A stretch of DNA of 64,000 nucleotides from Brachypodius melanocephalos (Eukaryota > Chordata > Aves > Passeriformes > Pycnonotidae), in NCBI GenBank assembly GCA_013398615.1, contig VZSR01002145.1, forward strand, positions 186,001 to 250,000, read 5' to 3'. Each line of letters begins with the position of its first letter. Within the stretch, counting starts at the first letter, position 1. Shown in pieces: positions 22,881 through 37,932 of this stretch. The notes below the pieces were generated by a model. It saw only the letters and a program-made list of their open reading frames with translations. It was not told where the DNA came from and did no database searches. The position numbers and the translations under genes are program-made.

Positions 22881-25800
22881 GCACAGCCAGTGCGCTTGTG
22901 TTTCATAACGCTCCCCTGCCCGGGGAAACAGCCTCTCCTCTAAGGCTGCCTCACAGCAGAGCTCTGCAGCCTTCTGCAGCTGCCGACGTTTCCAGACCTA
23001 CCCATTCCCTCTGCCTGGGTGTTTGTCCAAAGGCACGGATGGCTGCATCGGCAGAGAGCTGAGTGGCGGCAGCAGCAGAGAGAAGCCTAATGCGATCAGC
23101 TGAACGGATGCTCCGTGTTTGTTTCTCGTGCCTCTTCCCACTAGGGGCACATCCCTTCAGAACTGCCCCTCTGGAGACCCGGACCCCTTCCCAACAGGTC
23201 GAGAGGGTCCCGGGAAAGCGAGTCCCTGACGGTCTCCCGGCACCAGCTTGGAGATTTCGGGCAGAAAATTGTTATTCTGGGCACAGGTGGCTGAAAATAA
23301 ATTATTTATAAATGTGAGAGCTGAAAGGCAGTTGCTGGTGTCCTCAGGACTGCCTGCGCTGCCACCTTCCCTGCATGTTCCAGCTCCATTCTGCTGCTGC
23401 TTCACATGGAGATTGAGCAATTGATAATTATTCTTAAAGCATCTGCATTTAAATGGGGGCTGGTGGCACCCCTGCCTGGGGTTTTGAAATATCCTATGGT
23501 CTACCCATATCTAATGAAACCTGTGGAGATCCACCTCTTGGAGTCAAGAAAGAACGTGGTTATGGGACCAACCTTTGGTTCCCCTCTGTGCCAGAGAGTG
23601 TGGATCAGAAACATCAGACCCAATACCTGCCTGGCTGTGAAAAACAGCACTCGGGGGTTTCTTGGATGTGGGTGCGAGGAAAGAGGGCATTGGGATGCCA
23701 CGTGAGGACTGATCCTATTTCCCCTCTATATGTTGCACAGTGCTCCAAACTCTGACCAATTCCATGGACTTGAGTGATGCAGGTGTGCGCATCTCTCCAT
23801 GCAGTGCACCCCGTGAGTGTGGTCTGAATAGGATGCTGACACTACTTAAATGACACTTGGCTTTCCCATCTCCACATGACATTGGAGTAGAGGAACCTGG
23901 TTGTTCAGCTCAACATGAGCAACAGAAGTGCTTTTGTCATAACAAATATTCTCTGAGACCTGATGGATTGATAGTGCTGCAATCCTAGAGTGATTTAGTG
24001 AATTTTGATTAACAGAAAACCCTGAGGCTTAGCAGTGTAACATTCAAATTTTAAAATGCTGGTGGGTGGAGGTCTATTCTCGACCCCAAGAGGTTATGCA
24101 TCAGTTAGATTGCAACCCATCCAACCTTCATGTGGATGTACAGCTTTAAGGCTGTAAAATTGTGAAATTAATTTCGTTTTACTGAAATTAAATTAATCAA
24201 ATGTTAAATGTAATGACATTTTAAAATGTACTGGGTTGGGGCACATAGAGTTGCAGGACTGTGCCCAGGTGAAGCAGTGGCAGAAAATGCAGTCAGCATT
24301 CTCAGTGGGTAAAACTGTGCTGACGTGCCCTGGAGCATGTGTGTGGGCAGCAGAGGTGTGGAGGTGTGTGTGGGCAGGTACAGCCACTCAGCACCTTTGC
24401 TGCAGGAGGGATGACTGCGAGGTCTGCAGCCACCTGGCACACTCAGAGCACTGGAGAGACCTGCTCGGCGTGAGGAGCATCCTGGGGAGAGGCTGTCACT
24501 GTGACATATGAGCTGTTTGCACAGATTTGGCATGAAAACAAGCATTGTTGTTTGGGGGTCTCACAGCTGCTCTTCCTAGATTTCTAAACACAGGTGAAGC
24601 CCAGACAAACTGCCGGGGATTATAAAACAAGAGCCCCGCTGCGTTGAGCCCTCTCTAATGCTAATTTGTTTCCAGGACTTCATGTACAAAATACCACGTG
24701 GGGAACTGCAAGACCCGCCACATCGCTGGGCAAGAGTCCTGCTGCCATAAGATTACCTGGCCGAGGGGTTACGGGCTGCAAACGGCAGTGTCAAGCCACT
24801 CGAGACTCAAACCAGCCACATTTAGGGGAAATTAGCAAGAAAATAAAGCAAGGGTAGTGTTGTATCCGGGGAGATGGCAGCAGTCCTCTCTCCTGAAATT
24901 ACTGCGGTGGAGTATTTGGTGGTCGGGGTAGGAGGTGCTCTGTGTCCCCTGCCGGCTGATGCTGTGTCACACAGCCGCAGCTGCCATCGGGGGCACTGGC
25001 AGCTCCCTGTCCTGGCCGTAATATCTCCAACTCCCTGGTTTCCAGTCTGGTTAGTAATACAGTTTTTATCTCGCTCGCTGGGGAATTTTTCCATCTCTCA
25101 CAAAGAGCTTTGTGGGAGGTTGGCTTTGCGATGCACACTCCTCACAGCTGAGAGATGCTCAGCTCTGTTTAACCCAGCCTGACGGCGGAGGGGGGTGATG
25201 TGTTTGGTTTTTGTACTTAGTTCACAGCTGCAGTTTAAATGCCTTAAAGAGAACTACCTGTTCAATGTTTCAGGCACCAGCACAGACACAAGCATGGCAG
25301 AGCAGAGCCATCGCTGTGAAGGGTGAGCAGAGGAGCCCACCCGTAGCTGTGTGTTGAAGGTGAATTTTGTGCCTTCAGCACCCACCAGCAGCAGCCCCTG
25401 TGCCACCACCCCGGCCCCGTGAAGGGCACTGCTGGGAGTGCTCACTGCTGGGATGGAGAAGTTGGAAACGTGATGCACTGTATGAGAAGAGGCACGAGTG
25501 GCATTGACGATGGAGAGGGATGTGTGAGATTGTTTCAAATGTTTTCAGGCTCAGACCTCCAGGAAATTATTTTCGTGATTTACTCTCACTGTTTTCTCAC
25601 CTGTGTTACCTCATTGTCTGCAGAGAAGTCGTACCTTGACAAGACCTATGTGAGTGACCCCTGCAGCTCCTACTAAATTAAGAGGGAAGTGGGTCAGACT
25701 GTAAATCCAAAGGGTGTTCTGCCTAGGGTACAGACATGGAAAAATTTTACCTAATAACATTAAGAGAAAAGGGGCAGAACTTGGAGAAAAAGGCCTGTGT

Positions 25801-28800
25801 GTGTTATGGTCATGTTGTGAAATCAGTCACTGATGGGAGGAGTGGCAGCTGGAGATGATAGTCTGTGTCTCAGTAAAATCCTGGGCACTTAACTTTCTTT
25901 GCTTGATGGTTCTGCATGGTTGTTGCACAAAATACAGCAAAGAAATTTGGAATGAGTGGCATTACTTTTAGAATCCTGTTGTGGGAGCAGTTCTTGTGCT
26001 AAATGACTCAAACTTTCAGTCACCTCAGAAAATAGTCTCAATTGTAGCAGTAAGGATCAGTTCAGGAAAGTGACAGGTTTTGCCAGTGTGGTTTCAAGAA
26101 GAAATATCTAAAAGACTGTGTGGTTTCTAAAGGAATGTAATAGCAAATAGTTTTCTTGTCCTTTTCACCTAATAATCCTAAGTACTCAGGGTTGAGGCAT
26201 TCCATGTAATGCCTACCTACAATTTTCAGTTATTTCATGAAAGAACATCATGACATCATCACTGACTTTTCACAATGACTGTGTTTTTAACATACATGCC
26301 ATATTAGGTGTAGTGTAGGGAAAACTGTGATGTCTAACACGATTATTGGCAAACCTTTGCATAATCTCAGAGCACCCAATAAATATGCCAAGAGCCAGGC
26401 ACGGAGCATTTGTTGAAGATTGTGCGGATCAGTGAGAGATCTTACATTGCTAAGGTATGTCTCAGAGTTTGCTTTGGCTGTTGGAGTAAAGGCAGATGCT
26501 GCAGTGGCTGTGCCGTTTGCTCTGTGCAGGTGATGCTGCAGCACAGGGGCTCACACTGCTGCTGCTGCTGGCTCACGTGATGGTGGGAGGGCAGCTCAAA
26601 CGTGTAGAAAGAGGTGCTGGGAGGTGCTGCCCAAATTCCATCTTTAGTACTGGCATCCTCAGACATCTCAAACAACATTTAATTACAGTCTTTCTGTTAA
26701 CACTTTGAGCCAGGAGGTTTGAACTCAGCCCTCAGCACCAGGCAGCTCAGGACATTTTGGGGACAGAGGCTGCCAGGAGGCATTTGGGATAGCATGAGGT
26801 TGTGAAGTTTTGGGGCCAGTTCTCCTCACCAAATGGGAGGAAATAAAACATCTCAGCTCTTTGTACAGCTTGGATAAAAGCTTAGATTTTTGCCAGCTCA
26901 ACTCATAGCCTAAATTAAGTGCATGTTGTGCCTAATTCTCATTTAGAACAGCAGTGGAGGTAACAAAACAGCTCATGATGAGAAAAGTGTAATGATATCC
27001 TTGTGCAGAGTTAATGGAATGAAAGCACTAGTGAAGCTCTGGACTCAGGCAGAGTTGTGGGGTTTTCAGCCTGGAAAGATTGGTTCCCAGCGCATCTGTT
27101 TTCTTCTTTCCACTGTTAGATCCCTGGGCTATAGAAAATCCTGCAAAGCACTGCAGTGTGTCCAATGCATATGAGAACTGTGAATGTTAATTGAGAATTT
27201 TGTTTGCTGTTTGCCTTAGTTTTAGTAATATATTTCAAATTTTGCTTATAGTTGCGCCCACATAAACCCAGAGCTCTTCTGCTGCAGCTACTGGGCTAAT
27301 TTCAGATTTTTCTCTTCTCCTTGTTCCTCTGTCCTCTGTCAGGGCAATGTCTCGATTGTTTTGCCATCCTCACTACTTCCAAAGGCCCATCTAGCTCTGA
27401 GGGCCACTCTGGGTGGAGGCTTCTGGCTCCACACATGGTGGTGTGCCAGCTATCCAGACTGTCCGGCTGCACTCGCTGTCCTGGGAGGGCAGGGCCATGG
27501 GCTCTGCCTCCCCCAAATTTGGACACGCTGCTGGCAGCAGAGCAGGTTGCTTGGTAACTGCAGCCACATTTCAAAAATGTACCCTTTTACAGCCAGCTTC
27601 CCAAACTACTGTGTTTGAAAGGAAGAGTTGTTCTTTCAGGATCGTTTTAATTTTGTTCTTTCTTTTTAAAAAAGAGCCTTTCAGCTCCAGCTTTGCTTTT
27701 CGTCTCTCCTCACTTTCCCCACATCTGGTACCACAAAGGGTAGCAGTGTCACATGCCCAGGAGCGAAGCCCTCTCATCCTCCTCTCCTTAGGATTCAGCC
27801 GTTATCATTTCTGACTTTCAGGCTGAATGGAAGGAAACACTGAGCACTTCTCATAATGTCTGCATTTGGCCTCTCTCTTTCCTAAACGTGGTTTTCCTCC
27901 TCTAAGAGTTCCATCTTTCACTCTCCCCATGGTTGACAGGTCAGTATGGCATGTAGGACTGGTGTCATAAAAGTGTTTGGTGTCTGTTCTCAGCTCTTGT
28001 GATGGTTTGCTGAATGTCCACATTGGACACGCCGTGTGCTCCTCAGGTCTTGCTGTCCCTGTCCATGTGGGGATGGGGACAGGTCAGGTTCTTCATGTGG
28101 ATTCAGTGTTGGGGATGGGAAGGCTGGTGGAAGAGCCCACGGTCATTCCCTGTGCACAGGGCAGTGTCGCTTGCAAGGATGTGCAGGGAGAAGCAGTTCC
28201 AGGGTCAGCGCTGTGCTGAGGGCTCCTGAGCAGAGATGCACAACCCCTGTCCAGAGGTACCCTGATCTCTGACTGATGGCCAGTGGCAATAGTAGGACAA
28301 GTGAGATCATCCCTTGTGCTCTGAAGGTCAGTGCCACACCTTGGGCTCAGAGGTCAGTTCTGCCATCGTGCTGAAGCCATTTCGTGTATCTGAAGAGCTG
28401 CGTTCAATTCGTGCTGGCTCCATCTGCTTGAAAATTGAAATGATGGCGTCATAACAACACTCAGTGTAGGCTGTCACTTTATGTTTCACCACTGCTGCCC
28501 CATCATGTAGAAACACAAACAATTGCAAAAGAAGTACAACACCCAGAGAAACAGGCTGCTGACACAATGGAAGTATGGGACACAGGCAGAGCCTGAGAAT
28601 ATGAGCTGGGCCTGCTGGGCACGACAGACACTGTGCTGGCTGGAAAGAGAAACTGGAGAAGCTGGAAACTGGAAAGCTGTGGTGATGAACGTGGTGTGAA
28701 AACAGAGCTGGCAGAAATCATGAGGAAAGGAGTGAGTGCTGATAAATACTGCATTAATAACAAAAAAGGATGACTCACAGCTCAAGCTGACTGTATGCTC

Positions 28801-31800
28801 ATCTCAGCCTTCCCAGCAAGTTCAGAGCCACGCACTCGTTACCGGGCTTTGTTCTGCATGTTTGCTTTTAATTTCTGATTCTCTGTTCTGGATGGCTGCA
28901 GTCATCTGAACCTTTGGATGCATTAATATTTAAACAGGATGGGCAACAGAAGGCTGTGAAATGTCAGTTGTGTCTGAAAATCAAGAGGGATTTGGAAGTA
29001 GATGATGGGTAGGTGACTATCTTAATTCAGCAATGTAACAGCAGAGCTAACACAGACTCCTTCCTCTCTGTCCTCCCCTCCCACATGCACTCACTGAAAG
29101 GAAAATAAAAGACATTTGCATTTTTTGGCAGCTGGTGATTCGTTCAAAAGGATCCTTGTTGAGCTGATAAACAGTCATGTCTCTCTCCCCTTCCCCTAGT
29201 TCTGGGTTGATGACTAGTTTCTCTTTGTTTCTTAGATGGATAAGGCTCTTCAAAACATAAGCATTGATGTAATAAACCAGAGAAAGGAAAAAAGTGCACA
29301 CTCATACTTCTGTATCTCATGGCTTGCTCAGGGCATGCAGAGCTGAAGTCAAACGGGAGCTGCTTAGAGCTGGCATTTTCAGAAAGCTGGAGTCAGACCT
29401 TCCAAGTCCACTGTTAGTGTCCTTTTAAGAGCTGTTCATTTATCAGGGTATTTCATATAATCTGACAGGAAATTATATTTATGATGCTTTTAACTCCATT
29501 TGGGACATTTTTTAACACTACTTCTTGGATGTAAATTATTTAAAAATCATCAATTTAGTTCTTCACATGAAGAGAGGAAAGCTTAACTAAAAAGCTTTCC
29601 TGTTCATGGTAGTCTTAAATTCTCCAGCAGATCTCTGGATTTTTGCTTAATTGAACATCTAAAGAATAAAAATACCTTGGCCTCATAACACTTTTAGTAG
29701 AAGTAAATTTTAGATTTATTTAGCCCTACTGACTTTTGAAATACAACCACTAACAACATCTATTTAAGCACCGTCCTTCGGAATGGATAAAGTGTTTTAT
29801 CACCAGGCATTAAATTCACCGGTGGAACATTTTATGTACCCCTCTGCCCCTTGCACAGCTCTCCTGGCCACTCCAGCCCTGTATTCCCAAGGGATGGGTG
29901 GCTGTGGCTGCTCTGGCCCAGTCAGGGGGTGGCTGTGGCTCCCAAGCCCTGCCTTGGCCAGCTGGGCACACCAAGCTCTCATGTCCCCAGCTCAGGGCAC
30001 TGGCTGTAGCCCAGGGCAGTGCCTTGTGCCAGCCCCCAGCAGTCAGGGCTGGTCAGGGTGCCAGCAGGGCTGGTCCTCTGGTCTAACTGCTGCTCACACA
30101 TCCTCTTCAGGTGACACTTTTGGTTGTGTGTGATTCCTTTGTCTTGACAATCCTTTCCAAGAACTAATGTGAGCATTGGCTAGGAAATACTTGAACTCCC
30201 GGCAGATGTATTTCAGCTGTAAACAACCTCAAAGCCCAAAGATAAATGTAATTGAAATGAAAATTGAAAATAAAAGATGTTTGTATGGATGCCATTTTCC
30301 TCCCTAAACAGTTCCATCCCTAAACCAATGCTCAAGAAGATGAAGGATGAAGCCACAAAACCAACTGCTCCCAGAAAAGGGCCACTCTAATCTCACAGGG
30401 GAGCTGCAGTGAATGGTTTTGATATTCTTTTAAAACCAAAATACATCTGTCATGCAAAGGAGTGTGGAAACTTGCTAAATATTCATGAATCTGGGATTTC
30501 CTTTGTTCCAGTTGTGCCTGGGGAGTATGGGATGTTTCCCCCCTACAAATTACTGGCTGTTTGATCCCTGTCAGTGCAAATCTGAGGGCAGAGGGACACG
30601 TTTCACATCAAGGTGCTGTGCCTGATGCTAACCTTAAAATCAATATGTGAGCAGATAGTGGTTGCAGGTAAGTGACAGTACAGATGCAATGGAGACACTG
30701 GGATTCTCTGTCGTAATTAGCATTGATTTCCCTCTGGTTTGGGAACTTTGTTGTCTATGAACTCATTAGACTGTGACCTGCATGAAGGACTTGCATTTCT
30801 GCCCTGGAAAAGTCTGTGGATTTGCTATCAATTATCACACTCCTGAGGCTGCAGTTGTTTAAATGCATGTGATGAGAGGACTGTTGAAAAATATTTCAAG
30901 TAAGAACTATAAAAGCAGGGTCCAAGGGTACTTTTTTTACAACCAGAATGTGCTCTCTTGCCTAAATGTGACATACTAAAAACGCAGCACTCTGTCAAAC
31001 CAGTGTGGAATTTCAATGGCTGCACTCATTATTCCTGATGAACAGAGGGTGGCAACAGCCCTGGTGGAGCTTACTTGGAGGCTGATTTGGCTCAGATCTT
31101 CCTTTCTGTAGAAGGACTCGAATCCTTTTCTTTGTCCTGTTTTGACTTCTGAGTGATGCTGGAAAACACAGGCCCAGTGTCAGGTGCAACACATCAGTGG
31201 GGCTCCACAAGATGCTTTCCCTCAACCTCCAGAAAAGAAACAGTCTTTGTAGAAGACTAAGTAATACAATTTCCAAGCATTGCTGATACGCAAAAACTGG
31301 GGTGTTTTAGTCTTGAGTTCAAACTCTCAACCACCACTGATGGTTTGATGCTGAGAACACTGGAATCTGCCTGTGGTAGCTCCAGAGCTGGCTAAACTGA
31401 GAGCTCTTACCAGACCTGGTGCTCTCAGCATCCTCCATGTGCTTATGTGCACGTCACTGTTTTTTCTGAGTTTGGGGGACTTTTTTTACTGTTGGATTCA
31501 AAGCAGAAATTTCACACAGTAAGGCAATTTATTGTCGCTACGCTTAGGCCAGTATTCACCAGGGGGCCAATTAAAATAGTGCAGTGCTTGTTAATAATAA
31601 TTCAAAGCGACTTTTCAGTTCAGTTTTGGTTTATTTAGGGATGCATGCTGGGACACAGCCAGGCCTCTTCAAAGGACCGAGCACACAGAGGCGCAGCTCG
31701 GGATCTCCACGCCTTTAACCACGGCTTTTCAGGACAGCTGAAGGTCAGTTTTACTGACTCAGTGGGAATATTGATAATTTAAGGAGAAGTTAGCACAAAG

Positions 31801-34800
31801 TTTATATATTGTTTGTGTCCCACTTAACTCTTGAGTGCTGATGTGGAATTTCAGTTAAAAAGCTGTTCTGGTTCTTTTCAGCTCTGATGGACAGAGTCTC
31901 CATATTAGTAAATACACCACCTAATAAAACTCTGGCATGATTTGTGTTCTTTAGTAAGTAAATGGACCCCAATCCATAGGTCTCAGAAACTAGTGAAGCT
32001 CCAGTGACTTTACTCCTACAGTTAATGGGTTGCTGGAATTAATTTCAAATTTGGTTGATGTTATTCATCTCTATGTAGCTCTATTTAAAACTCTCCCCTC
32101 CAAAAAGTAAGCATGCAGTTACATTTCTGCTGCAGAAGGAGATTTGGGGCTGGATGGCCATGGGGGACAGTGAGCAGAGCACAGGGCAGGAGCCCTGCAA
32201 TGGCAGGAAGCAACACATTTCCAAAGCTGGAGTTTGTGAAATGTTTGGATGAAGTGTCACTTTCTGCTCTCTGAAAACCCCTCCTTCCTCAGGGCTGTGA
32301 CCTGCACCCCTTGGAGTCCTGTGTCCGTGAGGTTTATAGGACATGTGCTCTGTGAGCAGGTGTTTAGTTACTCCATAATGGCATATCATAAGCTCCACAA
32401 TTTTGGTACACTGATAATTTTCTTTTTAAAGTGTATATAAGTGTGAATTTAATCTACTTATTTTTGATGTCCAGTGAAGATTTAGACAGCAATTTAATCA
32501 TTAATATTGGTATTGTACAGCTGCTCCCTAGAGGTGCTTAAACCATGTCAAAAAGGGAACCAACATAATGAACCTGACAGAATTTCAGAGGGAGAGATTA
32601 AATTTAGGATAAGGAGTTGTGCTGCATTTTTAATGTTACTGTAACAATTCACACCACTGCATCCTGTTCATCTCTGGACTCAAAACTGAAATGTCAATTG
32701 GGAATTAGGCTGTGCAGATATATTCTTTTTGAAGACTTTTCCTCTTATAAAAATTAAAAACAAGACAAAAGGAACACTACATCTCTTCCAAGATGGGGTG
32801 GAATAAATTCTGTCTGTGTAGGAGCTGGAGCAGCCTCTTCTTGCTTCTCTGAATCTGACACCACCCTACATATTAACCTGAGCTTTGCAAGGTCCACCTG
32901 TGGATTTTTAAAGCTCAGTGGTGACTGCTGGGTTGCAGCCTGGGTTGCAGTCCTGCATGTGCTGGGGGCCAGTGAAAAGTGTGTGTGCTCACACAGCACG
33001 GAGGGCTCAGACAGGGGCTGCTTGGGGGCTGACTGCTCCCATGGGGAGGAGGCTGTTTTGCTATAGCCAGAGCTCCAAACAGGGTTTGGGGCTCAGAAGA
33101 ACTGACAAAAGTTGCCTTTCACCGGTGGAGTATCACTTCTGGAATTTTTATCCCTCACCTCTCTCTCCTGACAGGAGCAGCATCATTCATTGAGAACAGT
33201 AACTCTCTTATCTTGGGAGTTGAACAATGTGATATAATCAATAAAGGTAATGACATTTTATTCACTGAATACCAATTAGTCTTCAGTTTTCTAAGGGAAT
33301 GGAGACTGGGAATGGAAAACAGAGGGGATGATACCAGATAAAGAAATAATTTCTTTGATGTAAAGGCCATTAAGAAGGAGTTTCATCCATGACAGGATGA
33401 AAAATGAAGCAAGCTTTGTGGCAACTGAATATTTTCATCTGTCAGTGTTCATTCTTTAATGGAGACATGAGCATAGTCCCACACAAGCACCTTGGTGCCC
33501 ACAGCTTCCCTCATGGTGGGCTCTGCTCTGGGGCTGCCATCACTGGAACTGGAGTTCTTCTGTTGGAAAAGACACACTGGTGACAGAATGGAGAAAGCAC
33601 AAACCAACTCAAGCTTATGACAATAAAACAGGAGAAGCAGCCTCAAATGATGCTGTTAGTTTGCTTTAATCAGCCCACCTCGCTGCTCCTGCCCTCACAG
33701 AGCAGCAGTCACTGAACCCATCTGGGAAATGTGGCATTGGAGCTGCACTGGCTGAGCATGCACAACACAGATAATGGTTGCTTGATCTGTTGTGTATTTT
33801 TTATAGTGTTCTGAAATGCCAGGGTGGAATCTGGAATGCCTCATTTATTAGCTCAGTATTAGGAAGAATAAGAATGCAATTAGGGTTTGAAAAAATTAGG
33901 TTAAATACTCATTTCCTATACAGAGTGATTAGGGCTCCTCCTGTTTCATATTAGGGGCGCAGGCTGGACAGCAGCCCTGTAATTGGTGCAAATGGCACAG
34001 GACATGCTTGGAAGCACCTCAAGAGTCCAGCTTCAGCTCATCTGACTCCTGAAGAGCTGCAGTTGCACATCCTCATGCTTTCATTATGTTCTGGATTGCT
34101 TTTGTCCTCTCTTCTGTTTGGCTAAGTCTCATTTGCAATTCAGGTCTCTCCAGCTTCTTGACAAAAGGGTTCTTGACAAATCTCGCTTGCTGCCTGTCCT
34201 GCTGCTCTGGTTCTTCTCCATTTCTTTTCCTAGATTCTCACTTATCCCTCAGAACTGTTCCTGATTGTTCTCTGATGCTGTGGCACATGAAATGAACTCA
34301 GTGTTGTTGTGAGAGGTGGCATGCTGCCCCTCTACAGAACTTTGTAATGGCTTCCAGGAGTCAGCAGCCTTCACTTTGCAGCACAAAACCATGCTCTGTG
34401 TAAATCCATCATATTTCCTCTGAAATACTGATAAGCTGGCACAGCACTGCTGCACTGATGAAGTTTTGCAGTTATTTGGTCCCCAGATAATTGGACTTCA
34501 CAGTAAGACAAAGCCTTTGTCCCAGATAGCACTTCTAGAAAATATTTTTTCTTGAAACTACAATTATAAAAATATCCCTACTTTTCACTGTGTCCCCTGG
34601 CAAATGGAGCATGACGTTTAGCTACTCTTTGAAAAACATTCCTGAGATAAGATCATTAGTATATAAAAATGCTTTCTTAGCAAAGGCAGCTTTTGTTGAA
34701 AAACCTTCATTGATGGTGGATTGGGAGTAATTAAGTGAAATGTAATGACTCAAGATAACAAACAAGTTCTGCATAGCTATTTATGAACACCCAGTTCTCC

Positions 34801-37800
34801 TGGGTAAACCTAATCTGATATGAGCACAGAGTGTGCGGTGTGCTCAGGGTCGTGGCAGGCAAAAGGGGCATTTCTGAGCTGCAGAACAGGTTCTGTACCC
34901 CACAGCAAACCCATGCCAGGCTGGCAGCTCCTGCAGGGAGTCCATGAGGTTGCTGGTCCCACATGTGTTCAGTTTGATCCTGACTGCATGATTCCCCTTT
35001 GTCTCTCCTGTTGGTAGCTCCTGGGGACAGAGACCTTCACACAGTTCTGGTTTTGCATGTGGCTGTTAATCTCAGTTGCTAATCTGAGCTCCTGTTGCCA
35101 CCAACACTCCTACATACCTATACCTATACCTGTCTATATCTCCTCTCTGTGCACCTCCCAATCCATTACGTTCTGCTAAATGCAAGTGGAGGAGATTATA
35201 CACCAAAGTGGAAAAACCAATTAAAAAGGAGAAATAGCCTTTCCAGTGATTTATACAGAAAGTGAATCTCCTGTGTGTGTGTTTGCCTCCAGCCATGCAG
35301 TGGTGTCCCAAGGACAGGCAGTCCTGTGGTAATTTTTAAAACTTCTTAGAGACACATGATGATCAGAAGTTAATTTTCGTGTCTCTTCTATGGCTGCTTT
35401 ATAATTAATTTCTCTGAACCAGTTTGTTTTTCTACTGACAAACACTTCAACGCTTAAATGTAAATTATCAACATCTGAAGCTGTCTTTCCTCAGAAAGAA
35501 TACAAGGCAATCATTAGATAAAAGTCATTACATATTCACAGCTATTCTGCTCCACTGATAATAAAACATTCTTAGGCAAAGGTGACCTTTTTACAATAGA
35601 GTTATTAATGTCAGGACTTCAGAATTGTCTTTTCTCATTACAAGTCTTACCAAAAACATTAAAAAGAGTGAAGTTTATGATCTTAAAGATGTGTCAAAGC
35701 ACAGCTATTAAGGACATTTTCATAGAATGTTATTTATATAAGCCATTTTTTGCATTTTATGTGGAAAATATCGAGAGAATACAGACATTCTTGACAGAAT
35801 TCTGTGTTCATTACTTCTTTTGACTTCTGATCATATTCTAGAGATTCCAGATAAGATTTCTAGCACTCACATTTGTGGTCTTGGAAATCTCCCTGGCTCC
35901 AAGAAAAAGTTATTCCCATGCACATGAGAACATCAGTTCCTTCGAATGCAGAAACATTTTTGTGTTGTCCTGAGCTTTTGCCCCCAGTGGAGGGCAGATC
36001 CACTAAAATCCAAACTATCCCAGAATTTCCATCTGCTTTTCCCAGTCTCCATCCCACCCAGCAGAGTCAATGATGCTCATCCTTTAGCTGCTATGCCAAC
36101 AGGATTCAGCCCCATGTGCCTCCACTTTGGTATCTCTCCAAAATCAATATTTTAAAGAAACTTAAATTATTCCTCCTACAGGAGTCATGATTCATGCAAT
36201 GGTAGCATCAATATTAATACAATAATCGAACTCTAAAGTTGGCTGCTAAGCAACCTGTCACACCCACGGAGCAAACTGGACTCAGACCAGAACAACTGGA
36301 ACTGGAGAGAACTTAACGTGAAAAACAAAATACTAAAGGAGGGAAAATGTCACTCAAGTACCAGATTTTGCAGAGCCACCCTCTGGGCTTGGCTGGAGAC
36401 TCAGACCAGCCTTTTTGGGATGTTCCCATCCCCAGCACTGCAGGCTCTGAGCTGACCCTGCTCCCCAGGCTCTTCCCGGCCATGCTCCAGGTGCATCCAC
36501 TCTGCCCACCTTCTGTGGAAAGAATCAAGAGGAGATCGTTACAGGAAAAAAAAATCTTCTGCTCTTGCTTTTTTCTTCCCTCACTCTTCTGAAGACCTAT
36601 TCAGTGTTTTTCTTCTGTCAAACTATTTAGTCAGAGCAATCACAGAGAGCTCTGTTTCTGTCCTCTGAAGGTTATCTAATGGCTTTCAGTATGGCCAGTT
36701 TAGGATGTGTCTTGATGTGCAGGGAGCCAGGATTAACAGAATAGAGGGAAATTACTTATTCCAGTAGCTATTTAAATAAAAAAGCAAGCTGGTTTAAAAG
36801 AGGAAAGTCCATGCAAAGTATTTCCATTATGCTGGGTTTTTTTTCATTATCTTGAGAAGCCTGAAGAAGTCTCTGGGAAATGAGATTCTGTTTTGGTAGA
36901 AGATGCAAGTGCAGGTTGGGAAAGGGTATCAGAGCCAGCTGGTGCAGAAGGAAAGGAGAAAAGAGGTCATTCATTATGATTTTTTTTCTCACGGTTGCCA
37001 GCAAAACAGAGGAAGGAACATGTCCTTTGGGATATCCCAGCTGGCAGGAATATCCTTAAAGACTGAATTCCAACCACACCAGCAAACAGAAAAAATCATT
37101 TAAAAAACCCTGGAGACCTACGTATTTGTGGATTCACCAGTGTATTAGTGAGCACCCTGCTTGTTTCAATCTCAAGAGTTGCATGGTGATCTACAAAGTA
37201 GAAGAAAAATAGGATCTCAACTCTAGGAACAGACCCAAATTGCTGTTGCTTTTGTGCTTCAAGGCTCAGCAGTGTTTCTTTGCCTTCTCTCTCTTCTTTG
37301 CTATGCTTTTATCCTCCTAAAAAAAGCACTTCTGCCTGTTGGCCCTGCACAGTCCCTGCACTGAGCACAACCTGGCCATGAAGGGACACCGGGCAGATCT
37401 GGCATGGGCAGCAGGTTGTTTCTTTCCTTTCTCAGACATCAATTACCTGACTTTCCACTGCCTGTATTTCCTTCTTGTTAAAGAAATTAAGGAGTTAATT
37501 AGCTCACCTAAGGCATTGGCTTCGAACAGCGACCCAGGCTGCTCTTTGTTCTTTTTACGTATCAATCCATCATCGCTGTGACCGATCATTCACGCAGCCC
37601 CAGCTGTCCCACTCCCTTACCTTTCCACTCGCTCCCTGACGGTTGGAGCTGCTGGATGAAGGCTGCCTGGCAGCAGGGCTGTCAGTTTGTGCCCAACCCC
37701 AAACACACCCTGAGCTGGACCCCAACCTGGACAAGCTCATTTCTGGGTCAATAGCTGTAAGAACTCTCTCTGACAGCTGTTTGTACAAAAGGCAGTTCAG

Positions 37801-37894
37801 ACAAGTCTCTGTCACTCTTGTTAGTCTACTGGTGCTCCTGCTCTAAAGAATAAAGGGTTTTGATTAAAGCAAGCACAAGAAGAGTAAGCCAGGG
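22881..37894. other. Gene desert, no coding gene seen
   Basis: About 15 kb of AT-rich DNA. Only short open frames with amino-acid compositions typical of chance occur on both strands. No RNA gene, transposase, reverse transcriptase or known LINE end was recognised. Small repeats include ATACCT x3 (35114-35131). A strong isolated splice donor (CAG/GTAAGTG) on the plus strand at 30667/30668 may belong to a non-coding transcript, but no partner exon could be fixed. Confidence 0.6.
35114..35131. repeat. ATACCT hexanucleotide repeat, three copies
   Basis: Three perfect copies of ATACCT. A minor simple repeat in non-coding DNA. Confidence 0.85.
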
Positions 37895-37932
37895 TTTTTT
37901 AACTGTAGTTTTTTAACTGTAGTTTTTTAACT
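37895..37932. repeat. 14-bp tandem repeat (TTTTTTAACTGTAG)
   Basis: Two full copies and one partial copy of a 14-bp unit, perfect where they overlap. A recent local duplication in non-coding DNA. Confidence 0.9.

Noticed and set aside
22428..22943. Repetitive open frames on both strands
   Set aside because: Produced by the 19-bp minisatellite, whose period makes every frame repeat every 19 codons; not evidence of a protein.
30590..30667. Possible exon ending at a strong GTAAGT donor on the plus strand
   Set aside because: The donor is good, but the upstream acceptor is one of several weak options and no partner exon is visible.
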